The translations under genes and the position numbers were made by a program. The notes under the pieces are model-generated. The model worked only from the letters and a program-made list of their open reading frames with translations. It did not search any database and was not told where the DNA came from. This document shows positions 26,313 through 34,361 of a stretch of 34,572 nucleotides of DNA, in pieces. The stretch is from RQOF01 sp964461135 (GTDB taxonomy: Bacteria > Calditrichota > Calditrichia > RBG-13-44-9): NCBI GenBank assembly GCA_964461135.1, contig CAYWTB010000046.1, positions 1 through 34,572 on the forward strand, given 5' to 3'. Within the stretch, counting starts at the first letter, position 1. Every line of letters starts with the position of its first letter.

Positions 26313-28862
26313 ATGATAAGGAAAAATAAATTGTTTACGCGCAAAGGCCGGTCCAATGTTTTACTGCTTCAGGGAGAAATATCACATAGGGGTGAGAAAG
26401 TTGGATATAAGGCCGCCCGACTGGGGCAGATAAGCGCGGAAGGATTTCCGGTTCCGGAGGGATTTGTTGTGACCGCTGATGCTTTCCGTAAATTTTGTGA
26501 ATTCAATAAGATCAGTTTATCAAATACTGTTGTGGCAGTAAAGCGGCAGATACAGGAAGGTGATTTTCCTCTGATATTGAGGGAAAATATCGAAAGGACT
26601 CTTCAAAAATTTCCTTTCGATTTATATGCTGTACGATCCTCAGCCATGGCCGAGGATGGGTGTTATTTTTCTATGGCTGGTCAGTTTGCGACGATTCTCA
26701 ATACCCAACAGGAAAAGGTACTTGATGCAATTAAAAAATGCTGGGCAAGCTTATTTAACTCCTCGGTACAAGCCTACCTGAAGCGGCGGGGACCATATAA
26801 TAATACAGGGATGGGCGTGATCATACAGCAGCAGATAAAATCTCGATATTCCGGTGTATTATTTACGCTTGATCCCATCCATCATTCAGCTGATTTTATG
26901 GTTATTGAATGGGTGAATGGACTGGGAGATAAACTCGTTTCGGGTCATGTTATTCCCAACACTATATACCTGCGGCGAAAAAATTTTACTCCTCCTGATT
27001 ACCTTCCCGGTCAACTGGTGTCGATTTTTCGGCAACTGCGCGGCTATGCGCTCCGGGCAGAATCTCTCTTCCACCAACCGGTTGATATGGAGTGGTGTTT
27101 TAGTGGTGGAAAGCTGTATATTTTGCAGGTTCGTCCTATCACAACTCTATCAAAAAAAGATACCACTATCTGGACAAATGTTAATATGACCGAGAATTTC
27201 CCTCACCCTCTAACTCCTTTCGCCGGATCCGTAGTGGATATATTTTATACTGCTTATATTAAAAATCTGTTACGACTATTTGGATGGACACCTTCCCGTC
27301 TGCAGGAACAAGAATTGATCACCAATAACCTTACCGGCATTCAGGGAGGTCGGATTTACTATAACCTCACCAACTGGTACAAGATCCTGGATTCATTCCC
27401 TTTCAGTCGCTGGTTTATTCAATTTCTTGATAATTATATCGGGCAGAATATTCCCCTCGCTCCATCTGAGCCGGGAAGGCCTTTTCAAAAGAAGATTAAA
27501 AAGTTTCTGGCAACAATTACCTTTATACCCCGATTAGGGTATATTTCTAAAACATCAGGCCGGAGGTTAAACAGGTTTGAAAGTACATTTTACCGAAACC
27601 GAAAAAGCTGGCGCCGGATCTCATACCCAAATTTAAATCTGCTCCAATTATTCGAAAAGATAACAGAAGTATTAAGTTACGTTCAAAATCACTGGGTGGC
27701 ACCGGGTATTGCCGACCTCCGTGTGATGATATTTAGCGGGATACTCGATGCTTTAACGAAAAGATGGATCGATAGGCAATCCCATACCATCACTTCAGAA
27801 TTGTTGCAGGGTTTAAAATTGAAAAGTACTGAACCCGCTGCAATCATCCTTAGCATGTCCCGCATGATAAAAAAAATTGACAGTCTGCAGAATTATCTCG
27901 GCCAAAATCAATACGAAGATTTGGAAAAGTCGCTTCCGGTTGATTTGCGGTTGTGGTTCGATAGTTTTATGGAACAATATGGCTGCCGATGTTATCATGA
28001 TTGCATGATTATCAATCCTACTTTTGAGGAACGGCACGATCTGTTTTGGGATCTGGTGAAGTCCTATCAGAACGCACCTGATCTTACCTTGTTCATCAAT
28101 GTAAGAGCCGGAACCGATGCATGGGAAATTGCCGTGAAAAAATATACAAAGAATCTAAATCTGATAAAGCGTTTTATTTATCGGCGAATACTAATACAAG
28201 CACGGAAATCACTGGCAATGAGAGAGAGTGGCCGTTTATTTCAGAGTATTCTGTTTGGAGAGTTACGTTTCATCTCATTGGAGATAGGTCGTTTACTGAA
28301 AAAGCGAGAATGTCTGAAGGAAAGGGAGGACATTTTTTTTCTGCATCTGGAAGAGATTGATAAGCTTATTCATGGAAAATATCATTTTCCTGAAGAAATT
28401 CAATCAGTAATTGACAAACGAAAAGAACTATATCAGGAGAAAATGAACACTGATTCCCCCGAACTCCTGGTACTGGAGAATGCAGAATATTTCTCTTCCG
28501 GTTACTCAGTTGATCAAACACCTGCTGCGACTACAGAGATGAGGGGAACTGGTGTATCGAAGGGGTCATATACCGGTAAAAGCCGTGTTATTATCGATCC
28601 CACCACAGATTCGCAGTTACAACCCGGCGAAATTTTGGTTACACGAACTACAGATCCGGGATGGACTCCATTGTTTCTTATAGCCGGGGGGCTTGTTCTG
28701 GAAAAAGGTAGTCTTCTTTCCCATGGAGCAATCGTTGCACGTGAGTTTGGAATTCCTGCTGTGGTCGGTATAGATAATGCGACCAAAATACTCCGGAGCG
28801 GAAAAAATATTACTATCGATGGTGAAATGGGTACGGTTAAAATAATGGAAGAAGAAAACTGA
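26313..28862 (+). CDS. PEP-synthase / rifampin-phosphotransferase-like dikinase
   Basis: About 849 aa. The N-terminal PPDK/PEP-synthase ATP-grasp domain (about 20-290) has FPVPEGFVVT, AVRSSAMAEDG, SGVLFTLDP and LYILQVRPIT. A long helical middle domain (290-730) contains EDIFFLHLEEID. The C-terminal swivelling phosphohistidine domain has H804 in LSHGAIVARE. The PEP/pyruvate TIM barrel of true PEP synthase is absent. This order and length match rifampin phosphotransferases, which move the ATP beta-phosphate to a hydroxyl. Between a lipid kinase and a UbiA-like gene, phosphorylation of a lipid or isoprenoid alcohol is a reasonable guess. Rifamycin inactivation is the alternative. ATG 26313 follows AAAGGAG at 11 nt; ATG 26280 lacks a Shine-Dalgarno. 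The stop overlaps the next start (TGATG). Confidence 0.85.
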   Translation: MIRKNKLFTRKGRSNVLLLQGEISHRGEKVGYKAARLGQISAEGFPVPEGFVVTADAFRKFCEFNKISLSNTVVAVKRQIQEGDFPLILRENIERTLQKFPFDLYAVRSSAMAEDGCYFSMAGQFATILNTQQEKVLDAIKKCWASLFNSSVQAYLKRRGPYNNTGMGVIIQQQIKSRYSGVLFTLDPIHHSADFMVIEWVNGLGDKLVSGHVIPNTIYLRRKNFTPPDYLPGQLVSIFRQLRGYALRAESLFHQPVDMEWCFSGGKLYILQVRPITTLSKKDTTIWTNVNMTENFPHPLTPFAGSVVDIFYTAYIKNLLRLFGWTPSRLQEQELITNNLTGIQGGRIYYNLTNWYKILDSFPFSRWFIQFLDNYIGQNIPLAPSEPGRPFQKKIKKFLATITFIPRLGYISKTSGRRLNRFESTFYRNRKSWRRISYPNLNLLQLFEKITEVLSYVQNHWVAPGIADLRVMIFSGILDALTKRWIDRQSHTITSELLQGLKLKSTEPAAIILSMSRMIKKIDSLQNYLGQNQYEDLEKSLPVDLRLWFDSFMEQYGCRCYHDCMIINPTFEERHDLFWDLVKSYQNAPDLTLFINVRAGTDAWEIAVKKYTKNLNLIKRFIYRRILIQARKSLAMRESGRLFQSILFGELRFISLEIGRLLKKRECLKEREDIFFLHLEEIDKLIHGKYHFPEEIQSVIDKRKELYQEKMNTDSPELLVLENAEYFSSGYSVDQTPAATTEMRGTGVSKGSYTGKSRVIIDPTTDSQLQPGEILVTRTTDPGWTPLFLIAGGLVLEKGSLLSHGAIVAREFGIPAVVGIDNATKILRSGKNITIDGEMGTVKIMEEEN

Positions 28863-29734
28863 TGTTTCATAATATGCTAAAATTCATGTTTGAGCGATTT
28901 GCGCCTACAGTCACATTACCCTTATCATTTATTTTAGTGGCTGCGGCTTCAAAATTTAGCGACTTGAGTAATAAAGAGTTTTTTACGGCATGGATCAGTG
29001 CGTTTTGTATTCTCTTCATCTTAAGAGCTGTTGACGATTTAACGGATATCCATGTTGATAAAACCTGTCACCCAGAACGGTTATTAGTCTCCGGAAAAAT
29101 CAATCAGCGAAAATTTATAAATGCCCTGTTATTTACCGGAGGGCTGGTCTTTTGTTTGAATTTCAGAGAAAAAGTGCCCCTTTTTATTACCGGATTAATG
29201 TTACTATACGCATTAATTTTTTATTACAAAAGTACAATTCCCGCAGTTTTTCGGATCCCGCTCATTAATGTCATTTTTTTAATTTTGCCCATTTATGTAG
29301 GTGTAACTGGTTACTCAACATCCTGGACTCCCCTCATTCTACTGGGTCTTTTTATATGGATATCGACTATTGCGCATGATATTGCCCACAGCATTCACGA
29401 AAGAACTGCGGTAATTGTTGATACATCAAGTCTCCTTATAAATGCTAATCCCCGGCAGGGAGCCCTGCTGGCCACCACGATGTTCATGATAGCGGCGGGT
29501 GTGGGATTTCTCTTCTGGTGGTGCATCGGACAGCCGCTCCTGTTTATTATGTTACTCGGAACTACTCTCGCACAGGTTTTCTATTTGTCCATAAAACTCA
29601 TTCGGAATCCCCATTTTGCAACTGCTCGGCCCTTTTATATTTATGGTTTTACGTTTTTTTTAATCCCGCTTATCGGGCTGACATTGAATAGTTTACTCGG
29701 GATACTCAGGGAATTTTATTTTAGTATCGGATAG
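28862..29734 (+). CDS. UbiA-superfamily prenyltransferase-like membrane protein
   Basis: 290 aa with about eight to nine membrane helices. The first Asp-rich motif is clear: D58-D59-x2-D62-x3-D66, followed by HPER and LLVSGKI, the usual UbiA continuation. The second motif, usually D-x2-D-x3-D, is D173-I-A-H176-S-I-H179-E180, so two Asp are replaced. UbiA enzymes transfer prenyl groups from a pyrophosphate donor, using Mg2+ held by the two motifs. In archaea one makes digeranylgeranylglyceryl phosphate. The changed second motif may mean a different acceptor or chemistry. The start ATG overlaps the dikinase stop by one base, implying translational coupling. The substrate is not deducible. Confidence 0.82.
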   Translation: MFHNMLKFMFERFAPTVTLPLSFILVAAASKFSDLSNKEFFTAWISAFCILFILRAVDDLTDIHVDKTCHPERLLVSGKINQRKFINALLFTGGLVFCLNFREKVPLFITGLMLLYALIFYYKSTIPAVFRIPLINVIFLILPIYVGVTGYSTSWTPLILLGLFIWISTIAHDIAHSIHERTAVIVDTSSLLINANPRQGALLATTMFMIAAGVGFLFWWCIGQPLLFIMLLGTTLAQVFYLSIKLIRNPHFATARPFYIYGFTFFLIPLIGLTLNSLLGILREFYFSIG

Positions 29735-29740
29735 GGAAAG

Positions 29741-29914
29741 ATGAAAGCATTTAAACGTGTTATCCATGTTCCTCGCAGATTTAACCTCAGCAGTCTAATT
29801 CTGGTTCTCAAGACCTTCCGGTTCTTGAACTATCTTGAGTATTTCCGGGAGGAAAGTGATAATCCTCGAATATGTTTTTTAGGACCTGTTATAAAAAGGG
29901 CAAGCACAAAATGA
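29741..29914 (+). CDS. Small operon protein, 57 aa, unknown
   Basis: ATG 29741 stands 6 nt after the UbiA-like stop, behind an AGGGA-type Shine-Dalgarno. The stop TGA (29912-29914) overlaps the ATG of the cytidylyltransferase gene as ATGA. This junction is the main evidence that it is a real coupled gene. The product is 57 aa, basic, with a central helix (LSSLILVLKTFRFLNYLEYF) that could be amphipathic and membrane-associated. No family recognised. If it were not a gene, the cytidylyltransferase would be separated from its operon by about 176 nt, unlike every other junction. Confidence 0.55.
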   Translation: MKAFKRVIHVPRRFNLSSLILVLKTFRFLNYLEYFREESDNPRICFLGPVIKRASTK

Positions 29915-30648
29915 TTAATAATCTGGTTTTAACCATGGCATGTTTATTTGCCTTTGGGGCGATCCTGATCGGACTTCACCACCAAACGAGAGGAGTGACG
30001 GGTAGGCAACTTAAGAGAGATTGGTTGAAGTACTTCACATACGCGTTGATAATAAGTTTTATAATTTATTTGGCATATTTTGATAAAATATTCATCATCG
30101 TTATTCTTATTGTTATCGCTATGGGTGGTTCTCTGGAAATGTACCAAAACGTAAAAAATTATCACTCCTGTCCCTTTTTATTCCTTTTTATAACCATGAT
30201 TTTCCTGTTATTATGTTTAAGTCACCTGGTAATAGAAAGCGGCAAAATTTGGTTTACTTCCTTTGGATATGTTTTTCTTCTGGTCTCTGTTACCGACAGT
30301 TATTCGCAACTGTGGGGCAAATTGCTGGGAAAACATAAATTATGTCCAAACCTCAGTCCTAACAAAACCTGGGAAGGATTTTTGGGGGGCATCGTGTCCG
30401 CCATTGCAGCCAGCTTCATCTTCTCATTTTTAATGCCGGGTGTCGGTCAGTTAAAGCGGACAGTTTTAGCCTTATTCATCAGTTTATCGGCAATAGCCGG
30501 AGATCTATTATTTTCTTATATCAAACGAAAATTATCGATAAAAGATTTTTCGGATGTTCTTCCCGGTCATGGTGGAATTCTGGATCGCTTTGACAGTCTG
30601 ATGTTATCGGCTCCCGTGTTTTACTGGTTTAAAATTATTATTCAATAA
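29911..30648 (+). CDS. CdsA-like phosphatidate cytidylyltransferase
   Basis: About 245 aa with seven to eight membrane helices. The C-terminal CdsA signature is complete: S-x2-KR-x4-KD, then LPGHGGILDRFD, with the metal- and CTP-binding Asp residues. NKTWEGFLGG, the other conserved stretch, precedes it. It should transfer CMP from CTP to a phosphatidate or related phospholipid, giving a CDP-lipid. The archaeal CDP-archaeol synthase belongs to the same wider family. ATG 29911 is preferred because it forms an ATGA overlap with the 57-aa gene; an upstream ATG at 29872 would add 13 residues within that gene. Last gene of the operon. Whether this is the cell's housekeeping CdsA or an extra copy cannot be seen here. 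Confidence 0.9.
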   Translation: MINNLVLTMACLFAFGAILIGLHHQTRGVTGRQLKRDWLKYFTYALIISFIIYLAYFDKIFIIVILIVIAMGGSLEMYQNVKNYHSCPFLFLFITMIFLLLCLSHLVIESGKIWFTSFGYVFLLVSVTDSYSQLWGKLLGKHKLCPNLSPNKTWEGFLGGIVSAIAASFIFSFLMPGVGQLKRTVLALFISLSAIAGDLLFSYIKRKLSIKDFSDVLPGHGGILDRFDSLMLSAPVFYWFKIIIQ

Positions 30649-30872
30649 GGAAAAATATCGAGTGGAAAATTCAGGTTAGCAGGTACCAGATACCGGATGG
30701 TGATTAACAATTTGCAAATTTGGCAAGGGGAAATGGAAAAATACAAAGTAACAACAACTTATACGGTATGCCCGATACCATTAACCTCTGTACCTTTCAT
30801 CCCGTATTTCCTTTGCATCCGGAACCTGACAGCATTAAATTTGTTCAACAATAGTATTCGGTCTTTAACATT

Positions 30873-31233
30873 GGGGACGATCTGGCTTCGACGGACAGTC
30901 GAAGGAGATTGGAACTGCATGCCGGGATTTCTCGCTACCCCGTGATTAGTGAGAGACTTGGTTAAAATGCCAACGATAATTACGCACTGGCTGCGTAAAA
31001 AACGCGCAGCCCGTCCCTTATTCATCCTCTCTGCCGGAGGGATAAACGGACGTCGCTAAAGGCAGGGCAGTAAGTGGCAGCTCCCGTCTGCCGGTTACTG
31101 AATCTTTACGGGATCGCTGATGGAAAGCTAGTCCGGCTGCTCGCCATCGGTTAAATCAAGCGCGGGACTACGCATGTAGAGGTTCCCTTAGCCTCCTGCC
31201 CGGACGCGGGTTCGATTCCCGCCGTCTCCACCA
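30873..31233 (+). ncRNA. ssrA: tmRNA
   Basis: 361 nt. The 5' end GGGGACG pairs with the 3' end CGTCTCC and is followed by encoded ACCA. The start GGGGACGATCTGGCTTCGAC and the T arm GCGGGTTCGATTCCCGC are diagnostic. The tag reading frame begins GCC at 30969 and ends TAA at 30996-30998, encoding ANDNYALAA, a normal C-terminal degradation tag. It rescues stalled ribosomes with SmpB. A decayed IS element begins right at the 3' end. The gap 30649-30872 holds no gene that I can support. Confidence 0.97.
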
Positions 31234-32603
31234 ATTAAAATGAAGTAATTTGCACTTTTTGTTAAATTTCCCAAGTTGAGCCCTTTTTGCCATATCCATT
31301 CTTGATTTAATTCTTTGATTTGATTCTTCTTTATCGTTAAATAAACTCTACCGGTTTCCCACTCTTCCGACTGTTCCATACAAAGGGTACCTAAGAACCG
31401 CAAACATGATGCCTCATTCGGAAATATGCGGATCACCCGACTACGACGTCCTAACTCCTGATTGAACCTCTCCAACATATTAGTTGATTTCATGCGCCTG
31501 CGATGATGGTCCGGAAGATAATATACTGAAAAACATGATTCTATCTCTTTATCTATCCAGGCAGCTACCTGAGGTTTAATATTTTGTAGTTCTTTTACCA
31601 GATGATCTTTACAAGAGTGGGCTTCCTAAAGGTCAGGTGCATTAAAAATATCCTGCAACTTATAAAAATAGGTTTTGGAGTCTCTACCTCTCAGTTTGCT
31701 GATAAAATTACGAATAAAATGTACCTGGCACCTTTGCCACAAAACCCCCTGAAAATAGCATTGCAGGGCATTAACCAGGCCTTTATGTTCATCCGATACT
31801 ACATAACTAACACCAGAGAGACCCCTGTCTTTGAGATCCTGGAATATGAGGCCCTAATCCGCTTCATTCTCGCTATCTCCCATCTGAATTGAAAGTATCT
31901 CACGATGACCACAATCGGCTACGCCAACCACGATCATGACCGCCTTGGAAAAACCACCCCGGCTGCGGTCCTGATCTTCTCATATCGCGCATCAACCACT
32001 AAATAGGGGTATGCTTTCTCCAATGGGCGCTGGCGCCATAGGTTTAGGTTCTTATCCAGTTCGCCGGCTAGGCTACTTACCTGACTCCTGGATATCCCAA
32101 CACCACATAACTCGTGAACAATATGAGTCACTTTGCGGGTTGAAACACCCCGGATATACATTCCCGTCTGGTGCCGGACAGGTCAATCATCGATAACATA
32201 AATGCCTGCTCGCTTCGCTGGTAACGACGAAATAACTCGCTCTGAAACATCCCCTCCCGGTCACGGCATACCTGAAATTCTATGCGGCCAACACACGTGA
32301 TCAAAGAACGAGTATGGCTGCCATTGCGATATCCGCGTCGCTCCTTATTTCGCTCGTAAGGATCAGCACCAATAAAACGATCAAACTCCTCGTGTAAAAT
32401 GCTCTGTAAATTCTCGGCTAATAGTGTCTTCAAAAAATCCTTGTCATCTAAAAGAACTTTTTGTATTTCCTTGACTAAAGAATTATCTTCTTTTCGAGTC
32501 ATATCCACTCCTTTCTGTTTTATTAATTGGTCTTAATAAAATTTAGGATGGATATGACTCACTTTTTATAACATAATTCCTTTTTACACAAAATTAGGGA
32601 CAC
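31234..32603 (-). mobile_element. Degenerate IS256-family insertion sequence
   Basis: The element contains a broken transposase on the minus strand. Its right end appears to be TTACACAAAATTAGGGACAC (to about 32603), the outward copy of a terminal repeat reading GTGTCCCTAATTTTG inward. No matching GTGTCCC terminus is found at the left, where transposase-related sequence runs directly to the ssrA 3' end at 31233. The left end is therefore lost or eroded, and no target duplication can be recognised. Confidence 0.75.
31325..32508 (-). pseudogene. IS256-family (mutator-type) transposase, inactivated
   Basis: The N-terminal part (32508 to about 32160: NLQSILHEEFDRFIGADPY, YRNGSHTRS) passes by frameshift into GVSTRKVTHIVHELCG and YPYLVVDARYEKIR, the first catalytic Asp region. 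A second frameshift near 31950 leads to SKAVMIVVGV. An in-frame TAG follows at 31856-31854, where the family normally has Trp (NEAD-stop-GLIFQDLKDRG). Then come SDEHKGL (second Asp) and WQRCQVHFIRN, a second TAG at 31628-31626, and the C-terminal ERFNQELGRRSRVIRIFPNE to about 31325. Nearly the full family length is present but with at least two frameshifts and two stops, so no active transposase. After 31325 the last frame runs on into ssrA. Confidence 0.88.
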
Positions 32604-32660
32604 AATCTTAAGCAGGATAAATTAATGACATTTTATTAAAAAAGAGGTTACTTCCATCTC

Positions 32661-34070
32661 ATGAAGAAGAATGAAAACCGTAAAAAACCAGGTTTTATAC
32701 TTTCTCTGATACCAATGTTGACCATTGTTGTATTGTTAATTGTGGGATATGGTATTTTTCGAATTGGTGCAGAAGTACTCCTGGTGATTGCTGCTTTTAT
32801 CACCGGTCTTATTGCCTATTTCTCCGGTTTCTGCTGGAAAGAAATGCAGTCCGGAATAATTGAAAGCATTACCAAGGCACTGCCAGCCATGCTTATTGTC
32901 ATCACTGTCGGAATTTTAATCGGTTCCTGGATTGTTTCAGGCACTATTCCGATGCTCATTTATTACGGCTTGAAACTTATTTCTCCCAGGTTTTTTCTGT
33001 TCAGTGCCTGTCTGGTATGCAGCATCATTTCAATTTTCACCGGAACCAGCTGGGGCACTGTGGGAACGGTAGGTGTCGCATTTATCGGTGTTGCGCAGGG
33101 CTTGAATATTCCGCTTCCCCAGGCAGCCGGAGCCATTATTGCCGGTGCCTATTTTGGCGACAAATTGTCCCCGTTTTCAGACACAACAAATCTAGCCCCC
33201 ATTGCCGCCGGAAGTAATTTATTCGATCACATACGCCACATGCTTTGGACCACCCTCCCGGCCTGGTTGATTGGATTAATTATCTATCTGTTGCTGGGGA
33301 TATTTTCAAACAATAGCTCTCAAATTGAGATATCAACAGAATTACTGACCGGTTTGAAATCGCATTTTTCTTTTAACGTATGGCTGCTTCTTCCCCTGCT
33401 AATAGTTCTCTATTTTGCTGTCAAAAAACTTCCAACCATCCCGGGGATGTTAATCTCATCATTTATTGCCGTTTTTCTGGGTGTTCTTTTTCAGCATATC
33501 GATATCCCAGCAGCATTAACCGCTCTCACAACCGGCTATAAATCCAGTACCGGCAGTGAAGTTCTGGACAAACTATTAACCCGGGGTGGTATGATGAGCA
33601 TGATGGGTGTTACCCTGATTGCATTCTGTGCCTTTGGATTTGCCGGGATTATGCAAGCGACCGGGATGTTGACCGTTATTCTTCATCGTTTTGTGCGATT
33701 TACCAGAACAACCGGTGCTATTATAGCCAGTACGGTTACCAGTTGCATTTCGGTTGCCATTATGACCGGAAGCTCTTTCCTCTCAATTATTATACCGGGT
33801 GAACTTTTTTCCCCTTTATATAAAGAAAGAAAACTTGCAGCCAAAAACCTGTCTCGTACCACTGAAGACTCCGGTACTGTTATCGTTCCTCTGGTTCCCT
33901 GGAGCATGGCGGCTGTTTTCATGAGTGGCACCCTGGGTGTATCTACTCTGGAATATCTGCCCTGGACCTTTATGAACTATCTGGGATTTATCTTTGCTCT
34001 TGTTTATGGATTTACCGGATTGGGAATTGCCCCTAAAATTCGGGATGATGAGACACAACCCGGGAGTTGA
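32661..34070 (+). CDS. Na+/H+ antiporter, NhaC family
   Basis: 469 aa with about eleven to twelve membrane helices. TGTSWGTVGTVGVAF, AGAYFGDKLSPFSDTTNLAP and TTEDSGTVIVPLVPW are hallmark NhaC-family stretches with the ion-binding Asp/Ser/Thr residues. It should exchange Na+ for H+ at the inner membrane. Some relatives (MleN, TyrP-like) exchange organic substrates instead, which cannot be excluded. ATG 32661 is about 13 nt after an AGAGG sequence. The remains of the IS element end roughly 60 nt upstream, so the original promoter may have been displaced. No terminator is clear downstream. Confidence 0.92.
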   Translation: MKKNENRKKPGFILSLIPMLTIVVLLIVGYGIFRIGAEVLLVIAAFITGLIAYFSGFCWKEMQSGIIESITKALPAMLIVITVGILIGSWIVSGTIPMLIYYGLKLISPRFFLFSACLVCSIISIFTGTSWGTVGTVGVAFIGVAQGLNIPLPQAAGAIIAGAYFGDKLSPFSDTTNLAPIAAGSNLFDHIRHMLWTTLPAWLIGLIIYLLLGIFSNNSSQIEISTELLTGLKSHFSFNVWLLLPLLIVLYFAVKKLPTIPGMLISSFIAVFLGVLFQHIDIPAALTALTTGYKSSTGSEVLDKLLTRGGMMSMMGVTLIAFCAFGFAGIMQATGMLTVILHRFVRFTRTTGAIIASTVTSCISVAIMTGSSFLSIIIPGELFSPLYKERKLAAKNLSRTTEDSGTVIVPLVPWSMAAVFMSGTLGVSTLEYLPWTFMNYLGFIFALVYGFTGLGIAPKIRDDETQPGS

Positions 34071-34168
34071 TAAAAAATCTGCCTTGAGCAACGGTAAAAT
34101 TTTATAACCCATATTTAACTTTGCATGATATCAAAGAAACAAAAAAACGAGATATTTTAACAAAAGTC

Positions 34169-34197
34169 TTGACAAAAAATGTTGAAGCCTTTTTAAT
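34169..34197 (+). promoter_or_regulatory. Strong sigma-70-like promoter
   Basis: TTGACA (34169-34174), a 17-nt spacer and TTTAAT (34192-34197) differ from consensus at one base. It points toward the short ORF at 34239. Confidence 0.55.
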
Positions 34198-34238
34198 TCA
34201 AAAGTACTTTAATAAATTTAGAAGTTTAACTGATTGGA

Positions 34239-34361
34239 ATGATGAATTTTAGATATACGCTTGGCACATATGTCAAGGAACGAAACCTTACCCAAAGTGC
34301 ACTTATCCAAATTGGAAATTTTTCAATCGGTTGGATGTTTTTGCCTTACCAAAAAGACTAG
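34239..34361 (+). CDS. Short ORF, 40 aa, doubtful
   Basis: Double ATG at 34239/34242 about 40 nt after a near-consensus promoter; stop at 34359-34361. The N-terminal part (LGTYVKERNLTQSALIQ) loosely resembles the start of an XRE-type helix-turn-helix, but the product ends far too early, so it may be a remnant. The Shine-Dalgarno is poor. Confidence 0.2.
   Translation: MMNFRYTLGTYVKERNLTQSALIQIGNFSIGWMFLPYQKD

Noticed and set aside
30697..30945. 82-codon ORF running into ssrA
   Set aside because: It overlaps the tmRNA 5' end and has no motif; the minus-strand ORF there (30759-31025) is also an artefact of tmRNA sequence.
23537..31233. Direct att duplication between tRNA-Lys and ssrA
   Set aside because: The only similarity is the T-arm sequence shared by all tRNA-like genes.
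31602..31892. 96-codon plus-strand ORF inside the IS element
   Set aside because: Antisense shadow of the broken transposase.
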